A DNA stretch of 64,000 nt from an uncultured Nocardioides sp. (GTDB taxonomy: Bacteria; Actinomycetota; Actinomycetes; Propionibacteriales; Nocardioidaceae). Shown here one piece after another: positions 18,589-27,208 of the stretch. Position 1 is the first letter of the stretch. Every line of letters begins with the position of its first letter. The notes under the pieces are model-generated. The model was not told where the DNA came from. It did not search any database and saw only the letters and a program-made list of their open reading frames with translations. The position numbers were made by a program, and so were the translations under genes. The DNA is taken from assembly GCF_947489365.1 (NCBI RefSeq), contig NZ_CANLDB010000001.1, forward strand, positions 186,001-250,000, in the 5' to 3' direction.

Positions 18589-20067
18589 ATGCGCACCTAC
18601 GAGGTCCGCACCTACGGGTGCCAGATGAACGTCCACGACTCCGAGCGCCTCACCGGCCTGCTGGAGGACGCGGGGTACGCCGCCGCGCCCGCCGACGAGC
18701 AGGCCGACGTGGTCGTGTTCAACACGTGCGCGGTCCGCGAGAACGCCGACAACCGCCTCTACGGCAACCTCGGCCACCTCGCGCCGGTGAAGGCGAAGAA
18801 GCCGGGCATGCAGATCGCCGTCGGCGGCTGCCTGGCCCAGAAGGACCGCGACACCATCACGAAGCGCGCGCCCTGGGTGGACGTCGTCTTCGGCACCCAC
18901 AACATCGGCTCCCTGCCCGCCCTGCTCGACCGCGCGCGGTCGCAGGAGGAGGCGCAGGTCGAGATCCTCGAGTCGCTCGAGGTCTTCCCCTCCACGCTGC
19001 CTACGCGCCGTGAGTCGGCGTACGCCGCCTGGGTGTCGGTGTCGGTCGGGTGCAACAACACCTGCACGTTCTGCATCGTCCCGGCGCTGCGCGGCAAGGA
19101 GAAGGACCGCCGCCCCGGCGAGATCCTCGCCGAGATCGAGGCGCTGGTCGCCGAGGGCGTCAGCGAGATCACGCTGCTGGGGCAGAACGTCAACGCGTAC
19201 GGCGTCGAGTTCGGCGACCGGCAGGCCTTCAGCAAGCTGCTGCGCGCCTGCGGCGGGATCGAGGGCCTGGAGCGGGTCCGCTTCACCAGCCCCCACCCCG
19301 CGGAGTTCACCGACGACGTCATCGAGGCGATGGCCGAGACGCCGAACGTGATGCCGAGCCTCCACATGCCCCTGCAGTCCGGCTCCGACGCCGTGCTGAA
19401 GGCGATGCGGCGGTCCTACCGCCAGAAGAAGTTCCTCGGGATCATCGACCGCGTCCGCGCGGCCATCCCCGACGCCGCGATCACCACCGACATCATCGTC
19501 GGCTTCCCCGGCGAGACCGACGCCGACTTCGAGGACACCCTCCACGTCGTCCGCGAGGCCCGCTTCGCCGGCTCCTTCACGTTCCAGTACTCCAAGCGCC
19601 CCGGCACCCCCGCCGCCACGATGGACGGCGAGGTGCCGCCCGAGGTGGTCAAGGAGCGCTACGGCCGCCTCGCCGCGCTCGTCGACGACGTCGCCTGGAC
19701 CGAGAACAAGCGCCAGGTCGGACGCCGCCTCGACCTCCTCGTCGCCGAGGGGGAGGGGCGCAAGGACGCCGCCACCCACCGCCTCTCGGGACGCGCGCCC
19801 GACAACCGGCTCGTGCACTTCACCCCGGTGGACGCCGACGGCGCCGCGGTCGCCGTCCGCCCCGGTGACGTGGCCACCGTCGAGGTCACCTACGCCGCCC
19901 CGCACCACCTGGTCGCGGACGGCCCCGTGCTCGGCATACGACGCACCCGCTCCGGCGACGCGTGGCAGGCGCGGACCGAGGGCCCGAAGGCCCCGGTCGG
20001 GGTCGGGCTGGGCATGCCGACGATCGGCGTCCCCGAGCCCCTGCCGCCGGCGCCCGCCTGCGGCTGA
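18589..20067 (+). CDS. miaB: tRNA-2-methylthio-N6-dimethylallyladenosine synthase
   Basis: MiaB is a radical-SAM enzyme that adds a methylthio group to i6A37 of tRNAs, acting after MiaA. This 492-residue protein has the N-terminal MTTase domain with cluster cysteines in [16 protein letters not shown] and VGGCLAQKD. The radical-SAM cluster is CNNTCTFC, and a C-terminal TRAM domain follows. A TAGTCT box lies 11 nt before the ATG. The last ~20 codons and following bases are duplicated at 20217-20297. miaA lies 1.7 kb downstream. Confidence 0.95.
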   Translation: MRTYEVRTYGCQMNVHDSERLTGLLEDAGYAAAPADEQADVVVFNTCAVRENADNRLYGNLGHLAPVKAKKPGMQIAVGGCLAQKDRDTITKRAPWVDVVFGTHNIGSLPALLDRARSQEEAQVEILESLEVFPSTLPTRRESAYAAWVSVSVGCNNTCTFCIVPALRGKEKDRRPGEILAEIEALVAEGVSEITLLGQNVNAYGVEFGDRQAFSKLLRACGGIEGLERVRFTSPHPAEFTDDVIEAMAETPNVMPSLHMPLQSGSDAVLKAMRRSYRQKKFLGIIDRVRAAIPDAAITTDIIVGFPGETDADFEDTLHVVREARFAGSFTFQYSKRPGTPAATMDGEVPPEVVKERYGRLAALVDDVAWTENKRQVGRRLDLLVAEGEGRKDAATHRLSGRAPDNRLVHFTPVDADGAAVAVRPGDVATVEVTYAAPHHLVADGPVLGIRRTRSGDAWQARTEGPKAPVGVGLGMPTIGVPEPLPPAPACG

Positions 20068-20297
20068 GGCCACGACCACAGCGGAGATCGAGGTGCCCCG
20101 AGCCCTGGCGAGGGGCCACGAGATCCGGTGTCGCGCTCGCGAGCGTCTCCCGGGATCTCGTGGCTCGGCCGTGGCCGGCCTCGCGCCTCGATCTCCGGGC
20201 GGGTTGGTCCGGCCGAGGTCGGGTTGGGCATGCCGTCGATCGGCGTCCCCGAGCCCCTGCCGCCGGCGCCCGCCTGCGGCTGAGGCCACGACCACAG
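20001..20297. repeat. direct duplication of the 3' end of miaB
   Basis: Bases 20001-20081 (the last 66 nt of miaB with its stop, and 15 nt beyond) recur at 20217-20297 with only two differences, an offset of 216 bp. The second copy is outside any gene. The segment between them (20082-20216) is a type B inverted repeat, so the duplication took in or was provoked by the repeat. Confidence 0.85.
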
Positions 20298-20410
20298 GTG
20301 GTCGAGCAGCACGCGAGCGCAGCGAGCGCGTGTCGTCGAGACCCTGGTGACGTCACCGCGGTCTCGACGACGCGCAGGCGCTGGCGCACCTGTGCTGCTC
20401 GACCAGCTGA
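20082..20410. repeat. type B and type A intergenic inverted repeats
   Basis: The type B element begins with GGAGATCGAGGTG (20083) and closes with the complementary CACCTCGATCTCC-like CGCCTCGATCTCC near 20199. Its inner arms CCACGAGATCC and GGGATCTCGTGG are complementary. After the second miaB-tail copy, a type A element (GGTCGAGCAGCACGCGAGCG from about 20299) faces an inverted, less conserved copy ending in TGCTGCTCGACCAGC near 20408. Confidence 0.7.
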
Positions 20411-20415
20411 CGAGG

Positions 20416-20709
20416 TCAGTCCGAGCGGGGGTCGGTCTCGGAGTAGCCGGCCTTGGGGGTGAGCCCCTCGGCGTTCGGCTCCTCCCCACCGGGGTGCTGC
20501 TCGTCGGGGGTCTCGTCGGGGGTGCGGTCGGGGTCGAGCCGGTCACGGTCGGCGGGGGCGCGGACGCCGTCGGTGCCGACCTGGCCCGGGCCCGTCTCGC
20601 CGACGCGCTCGCTGCTGATGCCCATGTCGCCCTCGAGCCGCTGCGGACCGCCGGCGCTGGGGTTGGAGTCCTGGCCCTCGACGTCCTCGGGGAGCTTCTT
20701 GTCACTCAT
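20416..20709 (-). CDS. small hydrophilic acidic protein of unknown function
   Basis: The 97-residue protein is almost free of hydrophobic residues and rich in Asp, Glu, Pro and Gly, so it is probably disordered. It starts MSDKKLPEDVEGQ with a GGAGCCACGCC-type ribosome binding region. It is the last of a four-gene minus-strand group with the next acidic protein, the NUDIX hydrolase and the antitoxin-like gene. Confidence 0.6.
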   Translation of the reverse strand: MSDKKLPEDVEGQDSNPSAGGPQRLEGDMGISSERVGETGPGQVGTDGVRAPADRDRLDPDRTPDETPDEQHPGGEEPNAEGLTPKAGYSETDPRSD

Positions 20710-20729
20710 GGCGTGGCTCCTGTCCCGGC

Positions 20730-21002
20730 TCAGGCCGGGGGCTCGTCGGGGCTGTCGGCGTCCTCGCCGCGCTCGTCGTCGTCCGGCTCCTGCTTCTTGT
20801 CGTCGGACTCCTTGACCTCCTCCGGCAGCGCGTCCTCCACGGCCGGGTTGTCGTCGGGGTCCATGTCGCGGGCGGCGGGCTCGGCGCCGCGGTCCACGTA
20901 GTCGGTGGCGTCGCGCGTCGCGTCCGTCCCGCCGGGGAACAGCTCGGGGGACTCGGTGGTGGGGGTGGGCTGGGGGCCGAGGCCCCCGTCGGACTCGCTC
21001 AT
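20730..21002 (-). CDS. acidic, disordered protein of unknown function
   Basis: The 90-residue product is extremely acidic (DDKKQEPDDDERGEDADSPD) and predicted by eye to be unstructured. Its ATG overlaps the NUDIX stop (ATGA at 20999-21002), so it is translated with it. Charge and length resemble the neighbour at 20416. Confidence 0.65.
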   Translation of the reverse strand: MSESDGGLGPQPTPTTESPELFPGGTDATRDATDYVDRGAEPAARDMDPDDNPAVEDALPEEVKESDDKKQEPDDDERGEDADSPDEPPA

Positions 21003-21499
21003 GCGCTCGCTCCTCGGTGGTCGGGATCGTGGTCGAAACCGTGGGTCAGGTACGTCGTGCCGGTGCCGATCGCCGCCAGCGCCCGCCGCTCGTGGGGCAC
21101 CACCGGCTGGGGCAGGTCGTCCAGGGCGTCCAGCCGGCACCAGCGCAGGCCGGCGCTGCGGTGCGGCTCCTGGACCTCGGGCTCCCCGCTCCACGACCAG
21201 CAGGTGAAGAAGAAGTCCACCCGCTCGTCGATGGGCTCGCCGCTGCCGGTGCGCTGCATCGTCAGCTCGAAGTGCAGCTCGAGGTCGGTGAGGCCGAGCT
21301 CCTCGAGGGCCTCGCGGTGCGCCGCGTCGTACGCCGTCTCGCCGCGCTCGACGTGGCCCGCGGCGCCGGCGGCCCAGTGGTCGTCCATGAAGCCGGTGCC
21401 CTGCCGCAGCTGCAGCAGGACCTCCTCGCTGCCGTCCTCGGCGGGACGGAGCAGGAAGACGTAGGAGGCGGGGACGACGACGAAGCGGTCGTGGGTCAC
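20999..21499 (-). CDS. NUDIX hydrolase
   Basis: The 166-residue protein carries a complete NUDIX box (GHVERGETAYDAAHREALEE then LG), which binds the metal that cleaves nucleoside diphosphate-X compounds. The segment GLRWCRLDALDDLP follows. The GTG start overlaps the stop of the upstream antitoxin-like gene (GTGA), and the stop overlaps the next start. The substrate (mutagenic dNTP, NADH, sugar nucleotide) cannot be told. Confidence 0.9.
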   Translation of the reverse strand: MTHDRFVVVPASYVFLLRPAEDGSEEVLLQLRQGTGFMDDHWAAGAAGHVERGETAYDAAHREALEELGLTDLELHFELTMQRTGSGEPIDERVDFFFTCWSWSGEPEVQEPHRSAGLRWCRLDALDDLPQPVVPHERRALAAIGTGTTYLTHGFDHDPDHRGASA

Positions 21500-21768
21500 C
21501 GGCGCGGCGGACCGGTGGGCCCCGCGGGACCGGTCGGTCCGCCGGGGCCGCCGGCGGCACCCGGGCCGCGGCCGTCGTTCCCGTCGTCCATCTTCGCCAG
21601 CTGCTCCTGCGCCTTCACCCGACCCTTGGCGATCTTGTCGGAGTACTTGCCCTTGGTCCGCTTGTCGGCCTCGGACGCCGCCCGGTCCAGCCCCTTGGCG
21701 ATCTTGTCGCCGTGCTGGTCGACGGCCTTCTGGGCCTGGCCACGAAGCTTGGAGAAGAAGCTGCTCAT
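21496..21768 (-). CDS. MT0933-like antitoxin-family protein
   Basis: The 90-residue protein matches the pattern of the actinobacterial PF14013 family (MT0933/Rv0909-like). It has a short amphipathic start (FFSKLRGQAQKAVDQHGDKI), a second helix with the conserved KYSDKIAKG and a disordered tail, here Gly/Pro-rich. The family is named after a predicted antitoxin. No toxin gene (such as a SRPBCC-type partner) lies beside it; the coupled partner is a NUDIX hydrolase. It is divergent from miaA with an 18-bp gap. Confidence 0.75.
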   Translation of the reverse strand: MSSFFSKLRGQAQKAVDQHGDKIAKGLDRAASEADKRTKGKYSDKIAKGRVKAQEQLAKMDDGNDGRGPGAAGGPGGPTGPAGPTGPPRR

Positions 21769-21786
21769 GTTGCGAGGATATCGGTC

Positions 21787-22737
21787 GTGCCCCACCCCTC
21801 CCCCTCCCCGAGCCCCCCACCGGTGGTGGCGGTGGTCGGTGCCACAGCGGCGGGCAAGAGCGAGGTCGCGCTGGGCCTCGCCGAACGGCTGGGCGGCGAG
21901 GTCGTCAACACCGACGCGATGCAGCTCTACCGGGGCATGGACGTCGGGACCGCCAAGCTGACGCCCGCCGAGCGCCGGGGGATCCCGCACCACCTCCTCG
22001 ACGTCCTCGACGTCACCGAGACCGCCAACGTCGCGAGCTTCCAGCGCGAGGCGAGGGCCGTGGTCGCGGACCTGCGGGCCCGCGGCGTCGTCCCCGTGCT
22101 CGTCGGCGGGTCCGCGCTCTACACCCGCGCCGTGCTGGACCGGCTGGAGTTCCCCGGCACCGACCCCGTCGTCCGGGCCCGCCTCGAGGCCGAGCTGGAG
22201 GCCGAGGGCGCGGGCGTGCTGCACGCGCGCCTCGCGGAGGTCGACCCCGTGGCCGCGGCGGGCATCGAGCCGGGCAACGGCCGTCGCGCGGTCCGCGCCC
22301 TCGAGGTCGTCGAGCTCACCGGCCGCCCGTTCTCCGCGTCGATGCCGGTGCCGGAGTACGTCGAGCCCGCCACCGTGCAGCTCGGCGTCGAGGCCGACCG
22401 CGCCGTCCTCGACGCGCGGATCGCCGCCCGCGTCGACGCGATGTACGACGCCGGCCTGCTCGCCGAGGTCGAGCGGCTCCTCGCCGCCGGTCTGGCCGAG
22501 GGCCGCACGGCCTCCCGGGCCATCGGCTACCGCGAGGCCGCCGCCCACCTCGCCGGCGAGATGACCGAGGCCGAGGCCCGGACGCGGACCGTCGTCGCCA
22601 CCCGACGCTTCGTCCGTCGGCAGGACGCCTGGTTCCGCAAGGACCCCCGCGTCGTCTGGGTGCGTGACCTCGACGAGGCGGTGACGACAGTCCGCAACAT
22701 CGGTCGGGTCGCCGGCACCTCCGACGTCGGAGGCTGA
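21787..22737 (+). CDS. miaA: tRNA dimethylallyltransferase
   Basis: MiaA transfers a dimethylallyl group to A37 of tRNAs reading U-starting codons, making the substrate of MiaB. The 316-residue protein has the P-loop GATAAGKSE and the motifs NTDAMQLYRGMDVGTAK and GGSALYTRAV. The C-terminal RFVRRQDAWFRKD is also typical. The GTG start is chosen because GAGGAT ends 7 nt before it; an upstream in-frame start would enter the divergent gene. Confidence 0.94.
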   Translation: MPHPSPSPSPPPVVAVVGATAAGKSEVALGLAERLGGEVVNTDAMQLYRGMDVGTAKLTPAERRGIPHHLLDVLDVTETANVASFQREARAVVADLRARGVVPVLVGGSALYTRAVLDRLEFPGTDPVVRARLEAELEAEGAGVLHARLAEVDPVAAAGIEPGNGRRAVRALEVVELTGRPFSASMPVPEYVEPATVQLGVEADRAVLDARIAARVDAMYDAGLLAEVERLLAAGLAEGRTASRAIGYREAAAHLAGEMTEAEARTRTVVATRRFVRRQDAWFRKDPRVVWVRDLDEAVTTVRNIGRVAGTSDVGG

Positions 22738-22742
22738 GCCCC

Positions 22743-23309
22743 ATGAGGACGACGTACTACACCGCCACCAGCCTCGACGGCTTCATCGCCGACCCCGCCG
22801 ACAGCCTCGCCTGGCTGTTCGTCCAGACCCACGTCGAGCCCGACGAGCCCGCGCTCCGCTACGACGCCCTGATGGAGCGCGTCGGGGCGCTGGTGATGGG
22901 CGCGACGACGTACGAGTGGATCCGTGACCGCGTCACCGCCGCCGAGGAGGCCTGGAGCTACGACGTCCCGACCTGGGTGCTGACCCACCGCGACCTGCCC
23001 GGTCTCGAGGGCGCCGACGTCCGCTTCGCCTCGGGCGACGTCACCGCCGTCCACGCCGAGATCGAGGCGTCGGCGGGCGGGCGCGACCTGTGGGTGGTCG
23101 GGGGCGGCGACCTCGCGGGGCAGTACGCCGACGCCGGGCTGCTCGACGACGTCGTCGTGTCGTACGCGCCGGTGACGCTGGGGGAGGGGCGGCCACTGCT
23201 GCCGCGCCGGCTGCAGCTGCGGCTGGCCGAGCACGTGGGCGCCGGGGACTTCGTCTGCGCGCGTTACCTCGTCGACGGCCCCCGGCCGGCGCCGGACTGG
23301 ACGCCGTGA
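22743..23309 (+). CDS. dihydrofolate reductase-like / RibD C-terminal domain protein
   Basis: The 188-residue protein has the DHFR-like reductase fold signature: TATSLDGFIAD near the start, VMGATTYEW in the middle and WVVGGGDLAGQYADAGLLD near the NADPH site. This family contains uncharacterised NADPH-dependent reductases; it is not the housekeeping folA. It is 5 bp after miaA and overlaps the next gene by GTGA. Confidence 0.85.
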   Translation: MRTTYYTATSLDGFIADPADSLAWLFVQTHVEPDEPALRYDALMERVGALVMGATTYEWIRDRVTAAEEAWSYDVPTWVLTHRDLPGLEGADVRFASGDVTAVHAEIEASAGGRDLWVVGGGDLAGQYADAGLLDDVVVSYAPVTLGEGRPLLPRRLQLRLAEHVGAGDFVCARYLVDGPRPAPDWTP

Positions 23310-24259
23310 GCGACGCACGTCGGGACCGCCTGCAGGAGCTGCTGGACGCCGTCCTCGCCGACGACCACGACGACCTCGGGGCGATGGCGGACTCCGCGCA
23401 CGCCTCGCCGTACCACTTCGCGCGCTCGGTGAGCGCCGCCGCGGGGGAACCGCCGGTGGCGATGCGGCGCCGGGTCGCCCTGGAGCGGGCCGCCTGGCGG
23501 CTCCGTGGCGGGGCGAGCGTGACCGAGACCGCGTGGGAGGCGGGGTACGACTCGGTGGAGGGCTTCGCCCGCGCCTACGCCCGGGCGTGGGGCCACCCGC
23601 CGTCCGCGACCCCGCCGGGCCACCCGACCGCCACCGCGCACTGGCTGGAGGCACCCAACGGCGTCCACTTCCACTCGCCGACCGCGCTCTGGGTCGCCGC
23701 GGACCCCCGCGCCGCCGGCGGCGCCCCGGCGGGGGCGGGGGCGGTGACCACGGTGATGGCCCATCACGACCTGGCCGACACCGCGGTGCTCCTCGACCGC
23801 TGCGCCGGGATGGGTCGCGAGGAGTGGGAACGTGCCCGGGTCCCCGGGGCGGTGCTCGTCGGGTGGGCGGGCCCCGAGGAGTCGCTGGCCCTGGTGCTCG
23901 GCCGCGTCGTCGGCGGCCTGGAGGCGTGGGTGGCGGCGATCGAGGGCCTCGAGCAGCCGAGGGGCGCCGAGCCCGACACCGTCGCGGGGCTGCGCGCCCG
24001 GCTGGCCGAGGTCGGTCCCCGCTGGCTCGCGGTGCTCGCCGACGTCGAGCGCCGCGACGCGTGGGGGGACCGGCTCGTCGACGCGCTCTGCGACCCGCCG
24101 GAGTCGTTCGTCCTCGGGAGCGTCGTCGCCCACGTCCTGACGTACGACGCCCAACGCCGCGGCCTGGCCCGGGTGATGCTCGCCGCGGCCGGCCTCGGTG
24201 ACGTCGAGGTGGTCGGCGAGCACGACGGCGACCCGGTGATGTGGCTTCGCCAGGCGTAG
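23306..24259 (+). CDS. AraC-type HTH protein with DinB-like C-terminal domain
   Basis: The 317-residue protein starts with an AraC-type DNA-binding domain (about 1-100: ASPYHFARSVSAAAGEPP, then VTETAWEAGYDSVEGFARAY). A C-terminal four-helix DinB-like domain follows (MAHHDLADTAVLLDRC near 150; VVAHVLTYDAQRRGL near 285 supplies His). Such fusions are common in Actinobacteria and of unknown role; a link to thiol or damage stress is only suggested by the family. It is coupled to the reductase gene. Confidence 0.82.
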   Translation: MSDARRDRLQELLDAVLADDHDDLGAMADSAHASPYHFARSVSAAAGEPPVAMRRRVALERAAWRLRGGASVTETAWEAGYDSVEGFARAYARAWGHPPSATPPGHPTATAHWLEAPNGVHFHSPTALWVAADPRAAGGAPAGAGAVTTVMAHHDLADTAVLLDRCAGMGREEWERARVPGAVLVGWAGPEESLALVLGRVVGGLEAWVAAIEGLEQPRGAEPDTVAGLRARLAEVGPRWLAVLADVERRDAWGDRLVDALCDPPESFVLGSVVAHVLTYDAQRRGLARVMLAAAGLGDVEVVGEHDGDPVMWLRQA

Positions 24260-24270
24260 ATTCACCCCTC

Positions 24271-24936
24271 GTGGAGGGTGCGGACGAGCGGGTGGGCGAG
24301 CCGGTGGGCGAGGTCGCGGTCGCCGACGGGGCGACGCTGACGGCGCTGCTGGGCGGCGAGCCGTCCGCCGCCGCCCGCGGCAAGGACCGCGACCACCTCC
24401 ACGAGCTCGACCGGGCCTGGCTGGCCGCGTCGCCGTTCTGCGTCCTCGCGACGGCCGACGCCGAGGGCCGCGCCGACGCCTCGCCGAAGGGAGACCCGGC
24501 CGGCCGCCTGGTCCACGTCCTCGACGACCGCACGATCGCCCTCGCGGAGCGGCCCGGCAACCGGCGGGCGGACGGCTACCGCAACGTGCTGGCCAACCCC
24601 CGCGTCGGGCTGCTGTTCGTCATCCCCGGCCGCCCCGACACCCTGCGCGTCAACGGCCGGGCGCGCCTCGTCAGCGAGGCGCCCTGGTTCGACGCGATGG
24701 TCGTCCGCCGCCACCGGCCCGTGGTCGCGATGGTCGTCGACGTCGAGGAGGTCTTCCACCACTGCGGCAAGGCGTTCCTGCGCTCCGGGCTGTGGCACCA
24801 CGAGGAGTGGGACCCCGAGGCCGGCGTCCCGCGCCGCGCGGTGCTCGCGCAGACCTTCGAGCGCCCCGAGGACGACCTGGACCGGCTGGACGCCCACTAC
24901 GGGCCGTCGTACGCCGAGGGGCTGTACCGCTCGTGA
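24271..24936 (+). CDS. pyridoxamine 5'-phosphate oxidase-family (flavin-binding split-barrel) protein
   Basis: The 221-residue protein matches the MSMEG_1061-type branch of the PNPOx-like family. FCVLATADAEGRADASPKGD is the typical first strand pair, followed by LANPRVGLLFVIPG and HCGKAFLRSGLW. It probably binds FMN or F420; the substrate is unknown. A TAGATT box (24257-24262) lies 8 nt before the GTG, so it is likely leaderless. The stop overlaps the dapF start. Confidence 0.85.
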   Translation: MEGADERVGEPVGEVAVADGATLTALLGGEPSAAARGKDRDHLHELDRAWLAASPFCVLATADAEGRADASPKGDPAGRLVHVLDDRTIALAERPGNRRADGYRNVLANPRVGLLFVIPGRPDTLRVNGRARLVSEAPWFDAMVVRRHRPVVAMVVDVEEVFHHCGKAFLRSGLWHHEEWDPEAGVPRRAVLAQTFERPEDDLDRLDAHYGPSYAEGLYRS

Positions 24937-25820
24937 CCGCTTATCGCTTCCTCAAGGGCCACGGCACGGAGAACGACTTCGTCCTCCTGCCCGACCACGA
25001 CGGCACCGTCCACGGCGACCTCGACCCCGCCCGCGTCGCCCGGCTCTGCGACCGGCGGGCCGGCATCGGCGGCGACGGCGTGATCCGGGTGGTCCGCTCC
25101 GCCGTCCTGCTCGGGCGCGACGCCGTGACCCCCGAGCAGGCCGGGGCCTCGGAGTGGTTCATGGACTACCGCAACGCCGACGGCTCGGTCTCCGAGATGT
25201 GCGGCAACGGCGTCCGCGTGCTGGCCCACCACCTCGTCACCGAGGGCCTCGCGTCGCTCGACGAGCCACTGCCGATCGGCACCCGCGCCGGGGTGCGCAC
25301 GGTCGTGGCCGACCAGGACGGGTACGCCGTCGACATGGGCCCGGCCCGCCTGCTCGGCCCCAGCCGGGTCGGCGTGGACGACGCCTCCGGAGTCGGCGCT
25401 CGCGAGTGGCCCGCCACCGGGGTCGACATGGGCAACCCCCACGCCGTGGCCCTCGTCGACGACCTCGCCGAGGCCGGCGACCTCCTCGTGCAGCCGTCGT
25501 ACGACACCGGGCTGTACCCGGCCGGCGTGAACGTCGAGTTCGTCGTACGCCGGGGCGAGGGGCACGTCGCGATGCGCGTCCACGAGCGGGGCTCGGGCGA
25601 GACCCGCTCCTGCGGCACCGGTGCCTGCGCGGTGCTGGTCGCCGTCGCGCTCGCGGACGGCGCCGCCGACCCGGGCGCCGAGCGTCCGAGCCCGTCCGAG
25701 CCCGTGCAGTACCGGATCGACGTGCCCGGAGGTGTGCTGAAGGCGTCCTGGGAGCCCGGTGGCGGCACTACACTCAGCGGGCCAGCGACGATCGTGGCGT
25801 CAGGCACCACCGACCTCTGA
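24933..25820 (+). CDS. dapF: diaminopimelate epimerase
   Basis: DapF converts LL- to meso-diaminopimelate in the lysine and peptidoglycan pathway. The 295-residue protein has both catalytic cysteines in canonical context, Cys90 in MCGNGVR and Cys227 in SCGTGAC. The N-terminal GHGTENDFV and the GNPHA loop also fit. The GTG start overlaps the preceding stop. Its place between miaA and hflX matches other Actinobacteria. Confidence 0.95.
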   Translation: MTAYRFLKGHGTENDFVLLPDHDGTVHGDLDPARVARLCDRRAGIGGDGVIRVVRSAVLLGRDAVTPEQAGASEWFMDYRNADGSVSEMCGNGVRVLAHHLVTEGLASLDEPLPIGTRAGVRTVVADQDGYAVDMGPARLLGPSRVGVDDASGVGAREWPATGVDMGNPHAVALVDDLAEAGDLLVQPSYDTGLYPAGVNVEFVVRRGEGHVAMRVHERGSGETRSCGTGACAVLVAVALADGAADPGAERPSPSEPVQYRIDVPGGVLKASWEPGGGTTLSGPATIVASGTTDL

Positions 25821-25920
25821 GCCATGGCTCGCCGGGGCCGAGGTTTGGCGACACGTGAGACGGGTGAGGCTGGCGGTGAACGCCGGACGCATGCGCCGGC
25901 CCGAGACACGAGGTGCGCAC

Positions 25921-27141
25921 ATGTCCCAGGACCGACCCGACGAGCCCGAGCCGACCCGCATCGCGGGCAGCGAGCCGCCCAAGCCCTCCGGCGAGTCCGG
26001 ACCCTCCCTCGGGAAGGACCAGGGCGCGGGCCAGCAGGGATGGTCCCCTGCCGGCGCCACACCGCCCGGTCAGCAGCCGGGCCAGCCGGGTCAGCCCGGC
26101 CAGCAGGGCTGGGGCCAGCAGGGCGCCCAGCAGCCCCCGCCCGCCGGCCAGGGAGGGTGGGGCCAGCAGCCCCCGCCCCAGCAGCCCGGGCAGCAGGGCT
26201 GGGGCCAGCAGGGCGGGTACGGCCAGCAGCCCGGTGGCTACGGCCAGCAGGGCGGCCCCGGTGGCCAGGGCGGCTACGGCCAGCAGGGTGGCGGGTACGG
26301 CCAGCAGGGTGGCGGCTACGGCGGCCCGGGTGGTCCCGGCGGCTACGGCGGCCCTCCCGGCTACGGCGGCCCCGGTGGTCCCGGGGGCCCCGGCGGCCCC
26401 GGTGGACCCCGCAAGCCCAAGGACAAGAAGCCGCTGATCATCGCGGGCGCCGTGCTCGCGGTGCTGATCATCATCGGCGGCATCGGCCTGATCTTCGTGC
26501 TCGGCGGTGACGACGAGGGCAGCGAGGCCGACGGCGGTGGCACCTCCGAGTCTGCGGAGCCGACGCCGACGCCGAGCGAGTCCGCCCCCAGCGAGGAGTC
26601 GCAGGAGTCCGAGCCGGAGGCACCGTCCGACGTCCCCAGCTTCACCGCCACGGACTACTTCGAGATGACCGCCCTCTGCGAGCCGCGGGCGATGAGCAAC
26701 GCCTCGGAGTACGACCCCGCGGACCCGCGGATCAGCACGTACGCCGCCGTCCCCGAGGCGGGGGCCTACACCGACCTGATCGGCCCGGGCATCGGCGAGA
26801 CCTGGGGCGTCGAGATCGACCGCTACGAGGACGTCAGCGTCGCGATGTGCCTCACCGGCACGGACGCCGGCGACGCGCAGACCTGTGACGCGATGGACTT
26901 CGAGGAGAACGAGGTCACCTACGAGTTCCGCGCCGTCACCTACGACGTCGTCTACTACGAGGCCCTCACCGGCGCCGAGCTCGGCACCGGCAACCCGATC
27001 GAGGCGAGCGGCGCGTGCCCCGACCCGGAGTACACGCTGGTGAGCGAGGAGGGCGAGGTGCGGTACGCCTCCCCGGACACCGAGGACGTCAACCTCGAGG
27101 TCAACACCTTCATCACCGAGGGTGGCGGCGAGTCCAGCTGA
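25921..27141 (+). CDS. single-pass membrane protein with Gly/Gln/Tyr-rich low-complexity N-terminus
   Basis: The first ~170 of 406 residues are low complexity, first Pro/Gln/Gly (GQQPGQPGQPGQQGWG) and then repeats of GYGQQ and GGYGGP. One membrane helix (about 175-195, LIIAGAVLAVLIIIGGIGLI) and an acidic Ser/Glu linker precede an extracellular domain of ~160 residues with four Cys. The cytoplasmic part could phase-separate or bind partners (inference). The extracellular domain is not one I can name. ATG 25921 has GAGG 7 nt upstream. Confidence 0.72.
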   Translation: MSQDRPDEPEPTRIAGSEPPKPSGESGPSLGKDQGAGQQGWSPAGATPPGQQPGQPGQPGQQGWGQQGAQQPPPAGQGGWGQQPPPQQPGQQGWGQQGGYGQQPGGYGQQGGPGGQGGYGQQGGGYGQQGGGYGGPGGPGGYGGPPGYGGPGGPGGPGGPGGPRKPKDKKPLIIAGAVLAVLIIIGGIGLIFVLGGDDEGSEADGGGTSESAEPTPTPSESAPSEESQESEPEAPSDVPSFTATDYFEMTALCEPRAMSNASEYDPADPRISTYAAVPEAGAYTDLIGPGIGETWGVEIDRYEDVSVAMCLTGTDAGDAQTCDAMDFEENEVTYEFRAVTYDVVYYEALTGAELGTGNPIEASGACPDPEYTLVSEEGEVRYASPDTEDVNLEVNTFITEGGGESS

Positions 27142-27208
27142 CCCGCCCGCTCCACCGGTCGTGACCGCCGGTCCTGGTGACGACGACGTCGTCCTAGGAT
27201 CGGCGGTC

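Noticed and set aside
21496..21768. Complete toxin-antitoxin pair with the NUDIX gene as toxin
   Set aside because: NUDIX hydrolases are not established toxins of this family; kept only as a gene-neighbour finding.
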